A stretch of DNA of 64,000 nt from Cymbidium sinense (lineage: Eukaryota; Streptophyta; Magnoliopsida; Asparagales; Orchidaceae), in NCBI GenBank assembly GCA_021442155.1, contig CM038214.1, positions 50,846,703 through 50,910,702 on the forward strand, written 5' to 3'. A program made the translations under genes and the position numbers. The notes below the pieces were generated by a model, which was given only the letters and a program-made list of their open reading frames with translations, did no database searches and was not told where the DNA came from. Shown here one piece after another: positions 48,954 to 59,345 of the stretch (its first letter is position 1; every line of letters starts with the position of its first letter).

Positions 48954-50135
48954 AACTAAACTAAACTAAACTAAAGTAAATAAAACCTAAACCTAAACCT
49001 AAAATAAACTAAACCTAAAATATAAACTAAATATAATAAAATAAACTAAAAATAAAGCTAAACCTAAAATAAAAAAAATAAAATCTTAAAAATAAAAAAA
49101 TATAAACCTAAAATATAAACCTAAAAATAAAAAATAAAAACCCAAACCTAAACCTAAATAAAAACTAACCTTAAACCTAATAATAAAAATAAAACCTAAA
49201 TTTAAAAAATAAAATAAAAATAAAACTAAACTAAAAAATAAGCATAAACCTAAACATAACCCTAAAAAATAAATGAAAATAAAAAAACCTAAATAAAAAT
49301 AAATAAACTAAATTAAATAAAAAAATATACCTAAATAAAAATATAATATAAACTAAATTAACCTAAACCTAGCAATTTACTTAATTAAAAAACCCTAAAC
49401 CCTAAACCATAAACCCTAATCCCTAAACACTAAATCTTAAACCCTAAACCCAAAAACCTAAAACCAAAAACTAACCTTAAACCCTAAACCCTAAACCTAC
49501 AACCTTAAACCCCTAACTAAAAAACTAAAAACTAAAATTTAGTAAAAAATAAACTAAATCCCATTTTGCTAAACCCCAAACTAAAACTAAAAACTAAAAT
49601 TTAAAATAATAAAACTAAAACTAAACAATAATAAAACTAAAATTAAAAACTAAACCCTAATAAAAAAACTAATAAAACCTAAACTAAAACCTAAGTAAAA
49701 AGAAAACTAAAACCTAAACCAAATATAATAAAACCAAACACCCTTCCAAAAAAAAATCTAAAATAATAATTAAATTAATTAAAAACTATGAAAACTAAGA
49801 AAAATAATAATAAAAAACTAAATAAACATAATAACCCAAACTAATAAAGCAAAATATAAAAAACCCTAAATAAAACTAATAATTAATAAAATACCCCCCC
49901 AAAAAAAAAAACTAAACCTAAGAATAATAATAATAATAATAATAATAAATAACTAAAACTAAACTTAAAATAAAATCTAATAAATAAATAACTTAAAAAC
50001 CCAAACCCTAAAAATAAAATTAGTAAAAACAAAACCTAAATCCCTAAACCTAAGAAACTAAGATAAACCAATAACTAAAAAAACCTAAACCCCTAAAACC
50101 TATAATAAACCAAAACTAAAATAAAAACCTAAACT
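48954..50135. repeat. Last telomere-like tract of the main array
   Basis: A-rich drift, an ATTTACTTAATT box at about 49375, clean CCCTAAA at 49390-49510, then AAACTAAA/AATAAT drift up to the first base of the L1-type LINE. Confidence 0.82.
49923..49948. repeat. (AAT)n microsatellite
   Basis: About eight AAT units within A-rich telomere-derived sequence. Confidence 0.85.
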
Positions 50136-50305
50136 CATCCTGCGGCCCCTTCCCGTTTTGAGCTTTAGCGATTCTTGAATCCCTTTCCTTTTTGCTCTGC
50201 TTCTTGATGTTTTTGTGCTAGTTTTCTAGAAATTTCATCTAGTTTGGCTTCAGATCTTCTGCCTTAGGCCGATTCTTGTTCGGTTCTTCAGTGGTACCAT
50301 TTACC

Positions 50306-51753
50306 ATGGCATCATGTTCTACGAATAGTTAAGGAAAACCAAATGCTCCAGCTACTCTGGCTCGAGCTTCCGATTCTTTAGGTATAGCTAATCCTTTTGC
50401 CTATAAATCCTTCAAAGATGCCTTATCTGGTTAGGATTCTTCAACTTCTTCTAATCTTTCTTTAAACCTAGTTCATACGACCTTCAAAGGTGTTCCGACT
50501 ATTATGTGCTCTTACTTTGATACTGAAAAACTAGCCGAGCCTTATGTGTATACTTTGTCTGGAAAATTTTCTTTTCGACATCCTGGTATGGAGAAAATTT
50601 GATTTTTTTATTATGATTTGAATATTTCTGGTGTTTTTTTGATTTGTTTACTAGATAGTAGACCTGTGCTGATTAAATTGTCTAATGGCCTTGATTATAG
50701 TCGTATCTTTGCTCATTGATCTTATTATGCTAAAAACTTTCAAATGCATATTCTAAAATGGACTCCATTTTTTTGACTTTAAAACAAAATCTCCTATAGC
50801 ACCAGTTTGGTTATCTTTACCTAATCTTCAGGTACACTTTATTAATTATCAATTCTTGCATGTTGTGAGTTCTATTTTGGTAGACCCTTGCAAATCAATC
50901 AAGCAACCATAGCCAATTCTAGGCCATCGATTGCTCGGATCCTTATTGAAATTGATGTAACAAAGAAATTTCCTAAGGAGGTGTGGATTGGAATAGAGAA
51001 ATATAGATATTTCTAGCAGGTTGAGTTTGAAAACTTCCCTGCTTTCTGCAATCATTGTAAAACTCATGGGCATGATGTATCAAAATGTTTTGTTCCTCAT
51101 CAACATCTTCGAAAGAAAGTGCTTAAAGATCTTAAGGTTGGTGGAAAAATTGGACATTTAAAAAGAGATAAAAGAAATTCTGCTTTAAATGATAAGGATA
51201 ACGGTGCAATGAATGAAATTATTGATGTTTCTAATGTTGTTCCCAATGTAAGTGGTAGTGATAAGCTTGTTAAAAATACTTATGTAACTATTTTGGAGAG
51301 TAATCAAGTTTCGACTGCTATAATTTATGATATTCCTAAAAATTTGCAAGTGGATGATTTTCCTATTCTAGTTTCTAATTCTAAGGAGATTTTTGATAAA
51401 GTTGCTGAAAATCTTATTAAAAATGTTTCTCTTATTTTTCCAAAAAAATTTTTAAAAGAAAATCTTATTTTATCATCTTTGAATTTGGGCAAGAATGATG
51501 GTATGGAGCTTGTTGATAATGTGCAGCCAAGTTTTTATTTCGTTAATAAATCTATTTCTGCCCTTTCTCGGATGGTATTTTTCTTAGTGATAATTCTCAT
51601 TTAATGGAGAATAAGGATTTATCTTATTGTCAAATGGGATCTTCTCCTAAATCCATTCTTAATAGTGATGACAAAAATTTTTCTGATGATCAATCAATGG
51701 AAAATGAGATCAATTTTCAAACTATTTTTGTGAAAAAAGATAAAATAGTTTAA
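50306..51753 (+). pseudogene. LINE ORF1 with CCHC zinc knuckle, broken
   Basis: Nucleic-acid-binding ORF1 of plant L1-type LINEs. It starts at an ATG in a good context (ACCATGG, 50306). Stops interrupt the frame early (after CSTNS) and in the middle. A DUF4283-like region can be read around 50470-50990 (PTIMCSYFD, LSGKFS, ILIEIDVTKKFPKEVWIG). A perfect C-x2-C-x4-H-x4-C knuckle, CNHCKTHGHDVSKC, follows at about 51050-51090, then a Lys/Asn/Ser-rich tail ending KIV plus TAA at 51751. ORF2 begins 57 bp downstream, the usual dicistronic spacing. Confidence 0.82.
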
Positions 51754-51809
51754 ATATTATCATTTTCTAGATCTACTGATCTTCTTCATTTTATTTGCCT
51801 AAAAAATTA

Positions 51810-54800
51810 ATGTTTAACTTTCTTATTTGGAATGTGAGGGGCATTGTTGCTAGAAATAGAATTAGGAATCTTTGTAGAATTTATAATGTTGGTTTCATGG
51901 TTATTCTTGAAGCTCTTATTTTGTTTTCTAAAATAATTCATGCGGCCAGGATGATTGGTTTTAGCAATTTTTATTTTAATAGTAATAATAACATTTATTT
52001 ATTTTTGAATATCTCTTTTTCTACTAATGTTATTAATTATTTTCATCAAGTTATTAATGTGGATATTTCATTTGGTTATTATCATGCTTTTGGCTCTTTT
52101 GTTTATGATACTTATAATAAGTTAAGGAGGAGAATTCCTTGGGATCAATTATCAAATTTTGCTTCTATTGTTAATAATTCTTGGATTGTTAGTGGGGATT
52201 TCAATATGGTCCTTTTTTTGAATGAAAGGAAAGGGGGTTCTTTGCCGAATTTACATTAAATAGAAGATTTTGCATATATGATTTTGGATTGTAATCTTCA
52301 TGAGGTTGGTTTCATTGGTTCTCAATTTACTTGGAATAATCATAGATTGTGGCGACGGTTTGATCGTGCATTATTTAATAATTATTTGTTAAATTGTTAG
52401 CCTTTAACTTCGATGGAGCATCTTAATAAAATCCTCTCAGATCATGCTCCTCTTTTGGTTTCTATTAAGGATGTTGTTCATAACAATAATGTCATTAAAA
52501 AAATTTTGTTTTCAAAATATGTGGTTACAAGATAAAAGTTTTCTTGATGTGATTTCTTATAATTTGTGTTATCCTCTTTCTCTTGATGATTCTGCATTTG
52601 GTATGATGAGATTTTAGCTTAAGCTTAAAAGGCTTAAGCATAATATCACATGGCGGAATAGAAACTGCATTAAAAATCTTTTTGATAATATCAAGAATAT
52701 GGAAGAAAAGGTGAAAGATTTGGAAGAACTTGTTATTACTGATTGTTCTTTCTATTCTAATCTTGTTGAAGCTAAAGATAATCTCATTAAGTTTCAGGAT
52801 TTGGAGGAGACTTATTGGAGACAAAAAGCTGCCTCTAAGCATCTTTCTGAGGGGAAGAGAAACACTAAATATTTTCATGCTTTGGTAATGAAAAGAAGAG
52901 TTGTTGGTTACATTCATAAAATCAAGAACTTTGATGGTTCTTGGCTTACCGAAAAAGAGGATATATCTTCTTCTACTCTTAATTATTTTAAAGATCTTTT
53001 AAAAATAAATGTCAACTTGAGCATTTATCCAATCACTCTATTATCTCTACTGAGGATAATGAGTGCTTGGTTGCTCCTCCTTCTGATCAGGAAATTTATA
53101 ATATTTTTAATGGTATGAATGTTGATTATGTTGCAAGGTCGAATGGTTACACTACTTTATTCTTTCAAAAAGCTTGGTTTATTATTAAAATTGATCTTGT
53201 TGATGCTGTTAAAGATTTTTTTCAATAGAATTCTATTCTTAAATATTTTACTAGCACTTCTATTATTCTTAATCCTAAGAAAGATAATCTTGACTTTTGG
53301 AATGACTTTAGACCTATTAGTCTTTGTACTTTTTTCAATAAATTGATTTCTAAAATTTTGATTAATAGGCTTAGTAAGTTTCTTCCTAAGATTATCTCAC
53401 CTAATCAAACTAGCTTTGTGAAAGGTAGAACTATTTTGGATAACATCTTGCTTGCTCAAGAATTGATTCATGATTTGAATGTTAAAACTATAGGTGGAAA
53501 CTTACTTTTTAAGCTTGACATCATCGAAGCTTATGATAACATTTCTTGGAATTTTCTTAAAATCATTCTTACATTATTTAGTTTTTCTAATCAGTTTCTT
53601 TCTTTGGTTAACAATATAATTAGAAATGTTTGGTTTTCATTAGTTATCAATGGTAAAAACTTTGGTTTATTTAATTCCCCTAAAGGTATAAGACAAGGTG
53701 ACCCTCTTTCTTCGTCGCTTTTTATTATTGCGGTTGAATATGTGTCTTGTTGGCTTAATCTTTTTTTTAGAAGAATTCTAGAATGTATTTCAAGAATCTT
53801 GGTGGTTTGGCTATCTCTCACTTAAGCTTTGCTAATGATTTCATAATTTTATGTAATTGCTTATTACATTATGTTAAAAAGCTTAAGAATTTTTTAAATA
53901 AATTTGAAAATGAAAGTGGCCTTTTGATTAGTACTCATAAAGTTGTTTAATCACTTCTACTTCTATTTCTATTTATATAATTAATAAAATAAAGGACATC
54001 ACTGGTTTTCTCATCAAATCCTCCTATTAAATATTTAGGCTCCCCTTTATATTGTGGCCATAAGAGATTCCATCTCTTTGATGAGGTAATTCATAATATT
54101 CAAAATAAAATTTCTACCATTGAATTTCATTTTTTTATCTTTGGGTGGTAGATTAATTGTTATTAAAAGTATTCTTTATTCTCTTCCTTTTTACTTAATA
54201 TTGTTCCTACTTCCCACGTTCTTATCAAGATTGAAAGACTTTTCAATAAGTTTTTTTGGGCTCACGGGAATTGCCAAAGGCTTCATTGGACTTCTTGGTC
54301 TAATATTTGTGGTACTATTTATGAAGGTGGTATTGGGTGCAGATCTTTAAGGGATTCCACCAATGTTTTTTTGTATAAACTTTGGTGGAATTTTTGGAAA
54401 AATGAAAGTCTTTGGGCTAAATTCATGAAATTTAAATATTACAAAGGTAAGCATCCTTTAATTTGCAATTATAAAAATGGTGACTCTATTGTTTGGAAAT
54501 GGCTTCGTGATATTAAATGGAAAGTAGAACATCTCATTTTTTTTGGGGTATTAATAATGGATCTTCTTTTTTTAGGTGAGATAACTGGATGGGGGATTTT
54601 TCCATTGATTCTCTACTTAATATGCACTCTACTTCTTCTTTGAAAGGTAGTCATTTTATTTATAATGGTGAATGGAATTTCTCTCTTTTAAATGATTTGA
54701 TGCTTGATTTCATTAGTAATAGCATCATTAATAGTTCTATTGAAGGTAATTTTTTGGATCAAATTCTTTTTAAAATTTCTACTAATGGAGAATTTTCTTT

Positions 54801-54858
54801 TAAAGATACCGTTGAACTCATTTTTGGAAGATGTCATTTTAGAAATGAGAAGATCTGA
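51810..54858 (+). pseudogene. LINE ORF2: endonuclease, RT, partial zf-RVT; broken
   Basis: Starts at ATG 51810 (MFNFLIWNVRG). Endonuclease motifs in order: IWNVRG, ILEAL, VSGDFNM (~52190), FTWNN, RFDRAL and SDHAPLLV (~52440). The linker bears the plant-LINE signature WRQKAASKHLSEGKRNTKYFHA (~52815-52880). RT: FRPISLC (~53310), FVKGRTILDNIL (~53415), KLDIIEAYDNISW (motif A), GIRQGDPLSSS (motif B, ~53690). Motif C (FADD) is damaged by stops around 53825-53840 (FANDF in another frame). Post-RT blocks YKLWWNFWKNESLWAKFM and YYKGKHPLIC (54371-54480) match the other L1 copies. At least six frame breaks. Confidence 0.87.
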
Positions 54859-57469
54859 AGTTCAAATAGAGATTTCCTAATTCAATATCGAAGTCACTAT
54901 GCCTAGTAACTTAGGAAATGCATTTTGAGCTAAATCCAATCTACTTGGTTTGATGAAAAACAAAGTCAAATATCTAGCATAAATTAAATCAAGTAAATCA
55001 ATGAAAATAAAAAGGAAGTTCAAAGTCAAACTTAAAGTCAAATCTAGTCAACCTAGGATTGACTTAAGTGGACCCACTTGGTCAAAAAGTCAACCCAATA
55101 AAATTTGAACAAATTAAATCATCAAAAATATTTCAAATGATCAAATAAACATGTTTGATCACAATGACAAAGAAATTTGAGTCCATTGAGGCCTAGATTA
55201 GGCAAGTTAAATTCATTAAATCAAAATAACCTAAATATCCTACATTGAACTCAAAACCAAGGAAAATTCAAATCACTTTGAACCAATGCATATGGGATGG
55301 AGACTAATCCTCTTAAACCTTACTAATGAGGGAATTAAGTGTTAATTAACCACCCAAACTATACCACTTAAGGAACTAAATGACAAAACCCAAAATGAAT
55401 TAAAAAAATTTCACCAAGGGAAGGTAAAATCCATTTTCCCTTCCATATCTCCCCACCTCTTCAGCCTAGACACTTGTAAGGTAGAGAGGGGAATCCTAGC
55501 AAAATTCCAAGCTCTCTTCATGTCCCCTATCCAACTAAGGATTAGCCAAAAAAAAGATATTTAAAGCTCTCGACCACATAGCAAAAACACAGATACACTC
55601 TTCCCCAAGGAGAATTAAAATTCCCTTCACCTTCATACATCCAAACCGAAGCCAAATAAAAGCTCTTCCCCCTCCCAAGTGTTCTTAACCATTGTAAACC
55701 ACTAAAGCCAAAATTTCTCATGCCAAGGGTTTGTCTAAGGAGCAATCTGTAAGGAATTAACCCAATTCCTTTGGCAAGCAAGTTCAATTCGAGGTTCTGA
55801 AGCTCTAAGATCAATTGCAAAGCCAATCGTCCAATGAATTGAGGTATGACAGTAACGAGCTTGAGTTTTTCTTTAAATAATTTGGTTGTGATCATTTTCA
55901 AAAAAAACATTATCTTCAATAATATCAAATCATATATGATTGCAAGATATCCTTCAATGATCATGTAGTAATTTAAATCAGTTGATTTCATGCTCTAGAT
56001 CATTCATAATTAGCAAAACACTATGAATGGTTCTCGACTCCTGTAGGAAATGAAAGAGATGTGCCCTCCACCATCCGATCTAAGTATTTGGATTGGCCGA
56101 TCCAGATCTAGGCAGACCGGATGATTTTTGCCCTTTAAGGAACTATGGGATCGATCCGGACTGTCCGATCTTCAATTGGATGATCCAAGATCATCCCGCA
56201 TAATAGCGTGGGCTGATGTGGCACCACGTGGGATCTACATGGACCAACCCGTGCATGCCACACGATGGGACGCACCACGCAAGCGCGTGCCATGCGGCAT
56301 GCAGATCCCGTGCGGGCCCCTTCACTTAAAATCGTTAAATACCATTATTTAATGATTTAAAATCCTTAAAAAATTAGAAACTTATAAAACTTATAAAAAG
56401 TAAATATATATCAGAAAAATACAAATGAAAGCTCTATGGATTTATCTTGATGAGAGGAATCCATTGGAAATAAAATCCCCAATTTTTATTGGGTTTTCCC
56501 CTTAATTTGGGTTAATTGAAAAACATTAAACCCAAATCACTCTGTAAATAATAATCCAATTAATTTGAATCTTTGGGGAATTGAAATTAAGCTTAAAACA
56601 CACCTTAGATGAATTTTTGGGGATTTAATTCTCTAAATTCAAAGGAAATTGAAAATTCATATGCTTAACCTTTAAATAAATCAAATTAATTAATCATTAA
56701 TGAAACAATTATTGAATTTTAATATAACAACCTTAAATCAGCCTAATGAACTTCAGTGAACATTAAAACATCACTTAAACTCAATTAAACCTAAAAATCC
56801 TTAAATTACCCTAATTAGGTAATTAATGGAATTAAATAATTCAATTAAATAACCTGAATTTAATTAAATCATAATAAATCAACCAGTTAACCAACAAAAA
56901 TATATTATGATGTCATGCTCTACCTATTATGAATTTGGCCAAATTTTACCATTTTAAAGTCTAAATCAACATTTTTATAAATAGTGTTAGTGTAGGCTCG
57001 ACTGCATGATTGTAAAATACTAAAAGAATTTAAAATGCGTAGAACAATATATTATGATATATGATGTTATACTATGCTAAAACATATAATATTTTTTTTG
57101 AACATAAAATATTACTTTTAAGACTACAATTGGCATAGCACACTTTTGGTACTACAACCTAATTCCCACTTCAAATTTAACAAATTTCATCATTTAATTT
57201 ATTAAATCTATATTTTTATGATTTATATTATAGGGCACAATACCATAATATACTAAACCATTACAAAACATCTTATAACATCCCAAAACACATCACTACA
57301 TGCTCAAATATATGATGTTACATTATATAATATATGGTGATTTAGGTTAGGATTTAAGGTATTTAAATCTCTAATTCTCAAGGGAAAGTCTCTTGAAGAC
57401 ATTTTCTTTAGCTACCATAACTATGTTAGGACTAGGTCATTCTTTTGATCTACTCCTAATGACATTGTT
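54859..57469. other. Unrecognised low-GC sequence, no gene seen
   Basis: Not telomere-like and not LINE-like. It includes a block with GTCAAA/GTCAACC words (54960-55100) reminiscent of LTR-retrotransposon non-coding DNA, a GC-rich island at 56040-56330 dense in GATC/GATCC words, and AT-rich sequence at 56950-57350 with repeated ATGATGTTA/TATAATAT words. The only longish frame (minus strand 55542-55991) has no recognisable domain. I could not identify paired LTRs. Confidence 0.5.
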
Positions 57470-57647
57470 ATTCAAGGTTTAGGGTTTAGGGTTAGTTTAG
57501 GGTTTAGGGTTTAGGGTTTAGGATTTAGGTTTTAAGGTTTAGGGTTGTAGGTTTTAGGGTTTATGATTTATGGTTTTAGGGTTTAGAGTTTAAGGTTTAG
57601 GGTTTAGGGTTTAGGTTTTAGGGTTTAGGGTTTTTTAGGGTTTAAGC
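57470..57647. repeat. Detached telomere-like block, TTTAGGG polarity
   Basis: Mostly clean TTTAGGG units about 7.3 kb beyond the end of the main array. Its right edge abuts the 3' terminus of the minus-strand LINE. Confidence 0.9.
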
Positions 57648-59345
57648 ATGTAGGGAAATTTTATTGCCACAAAAGAAGGGTTACAAGGTCCTTAAGAAGG
57701 GATAAACTCAAAACTACTGCTCAATGAGTTACAATCAGCCTAGAGAAAGAATCCCCTATCTAAATACATCCAAAATAAGAAAAGAAAATGAACAAAGATA
57801 AAAATAGTAAAAGATACGATGACAAAAAAAGGAAAAGCCAAGGGTCAGACAGCCACATAGAGCTTGGAAAGATGAGAAAAGCATAGGCCACTTCTAGAAT
57901 TGGAAACCTGCAAGGAAATAGTAACAGAACCCTACAAGTAGCTAGAAAATGGAATTAGAACAGCTAGAGAAATAAAAGCTATAATAACTAAAGAAAAACT
58001 AAAGAAAGAGAAAAATAAGCGGAGTTTGAGAAGAAAGGCTCAGGCTCAGTAACCACATAAATGGGGCAACCACAAATGTGAGCATCCAGACTTCCAATGA
58101 AGGGTTGCATCACAATTTCTACTACCAGCCAAAATTATATGTGAAATCATCCCAGCCATCATAGACTATGTACCTAGGGAAAGGCAGCCGCCAAAGAGTG
58201 GAAGTCAGATGGTCTTTAGTACCTGCATACCAAGCAATAGAAAAGCAAACTATAGGAAAAGTAATTCCACTATTCATCGAGTCAACTAATTGCCACCAAT
58301 CCCAAGAGAAAATAACATCAACAATACTACCGTAACATAGATGGAGAAGGAGCAACCAATAAATCCCCCACATAGTAAGACCACCATGAAAAGGAATCCA
58401 ACCCATCTGTGTTGAAAGGCAAACATTAGTAAAATCCCCAGATCTAAACATTCACCTACTAATAGCAGTGGTAAAAAAATTATTCCTAGCCAGATCAAAG
58501 CAAAAATTATACAAGGCCAATAGAGCCAAGATTAACCTTAGCCAGCAGTCCAACACATATAGAATAGGCATAAGAAAAAGAGCTAACCAAGTAGTAAGCA
58601 ATAGATTAGCAAGAAAATCAATAAGCCAAATAGCACCATAACACAAAGAATCAACCTGCTCAACAAAATAACCCAATAAACCATCCAGTCGATTGACAAA
58701 ATAGCAAATGAAATAAACCAGAGAACGAGATAAGTAGACCAGAAGGGAGGCAATTCCATTATAGAGAAAGAGAGCCATAATAGAATTCTAAAATTAAACA
58801 GCCGAAGCATCCATCGAATTAATGGTAAACAGCCTAACAACTAAGCAACTGAGTCAGAGAAGGGCACATTACCATCAACAGCCAAACCAGAGGGAAGAGG
58901 AGACCAAACAAAACCTCAACTAGACATAGAAATTATGAGAAGCACAATAATAAGAGGGGAACAAAAAATTGCATCCATATATGGAAATCACCTAATCCAT
59001 CTGGGAGGGATGACAAAGAGAGCAGCATAACCTAGCAGGTCTAGTAAAATAGCCAATAATCCCATCTAAGATAGCAAACAGCAGGTAAACACAATGCCCA
59101 TCATAGGTAAGGGCAAAAAATAGCAATAGGTAACTAATAGAAGAGGCTAAAGAGCCAAACACCACCTGAATAGGAAAACCAAAAAAATGCAATAGAAAAT
59201 CAAGAAAAGTAAATAGCATACCAAGTAAAATAGCAAAAAGGAAAAGATAGACATAGAAAGTAATTAAATTAAGTGAGAAAATAAAATAATTCAAGTTAAT
59301 TTCTAAGATAGGATAAACCAGAGTTATCTTAATTAACCAAACCTC
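57648..59345 (-). mobile_element. Inverted copy of the LINE 3' region (copy 3)
   Basis: Read on the minus strand it matches the terminal part of 4546-7735: GCAGGTACTAAAG, TATGATGGCTGGGATGATTTCAC, TGTGATGCAACCCTTC and GGATGCTCAC, then the end block with GTAACCC, TTGTGGC and AATAAA (57660-57665 on the plus strand). CCCTAAA (minus strand) follows at once, as in the other two copies. The left limit at about 59345 is approximate. Hydrophobic minus-strand frames (58122-59294) follow from T-richness and are not genes. It may be the tail of the LINE whose ORF2 lies at 62000-64000, split by 59346-61999. Confidence 0.75.

Larger units (their letters stand above)
50136..54858 (+). mobile_element. L1-type LINE with 5' end, 3'-truncated
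   Basis: A GC-richer 5' leader (TCCTGCGGCCCCTTCCCG) begins abruptly after A-rich telomere-like DNA, followed by ORF1 (50306-51753) and ORF2 (51810-54858). The sequence stops matching a LINE just after a segment equivalent to position ~3560 of the LINE at 2219-7735, so most of zf-RVT, RNase H and the 3' tail are missing. This is unlike normal LINE truncation (at the 5' end) and implies later deletion or rearrangement. Confidence 0.82.

Noticed and set aside
55542..55991. 149-codon minus-strand frame
   Set aside because: No recognisable domain, repeat-like surroundings and no sign of codon selection; not enough to call a gene.
58122..59294. Overlapping hydrophobic minus-strand frames
   Set aside because: They lie in the inverted LINE 3' region and are overlapping frames of the same T-rich sequence.
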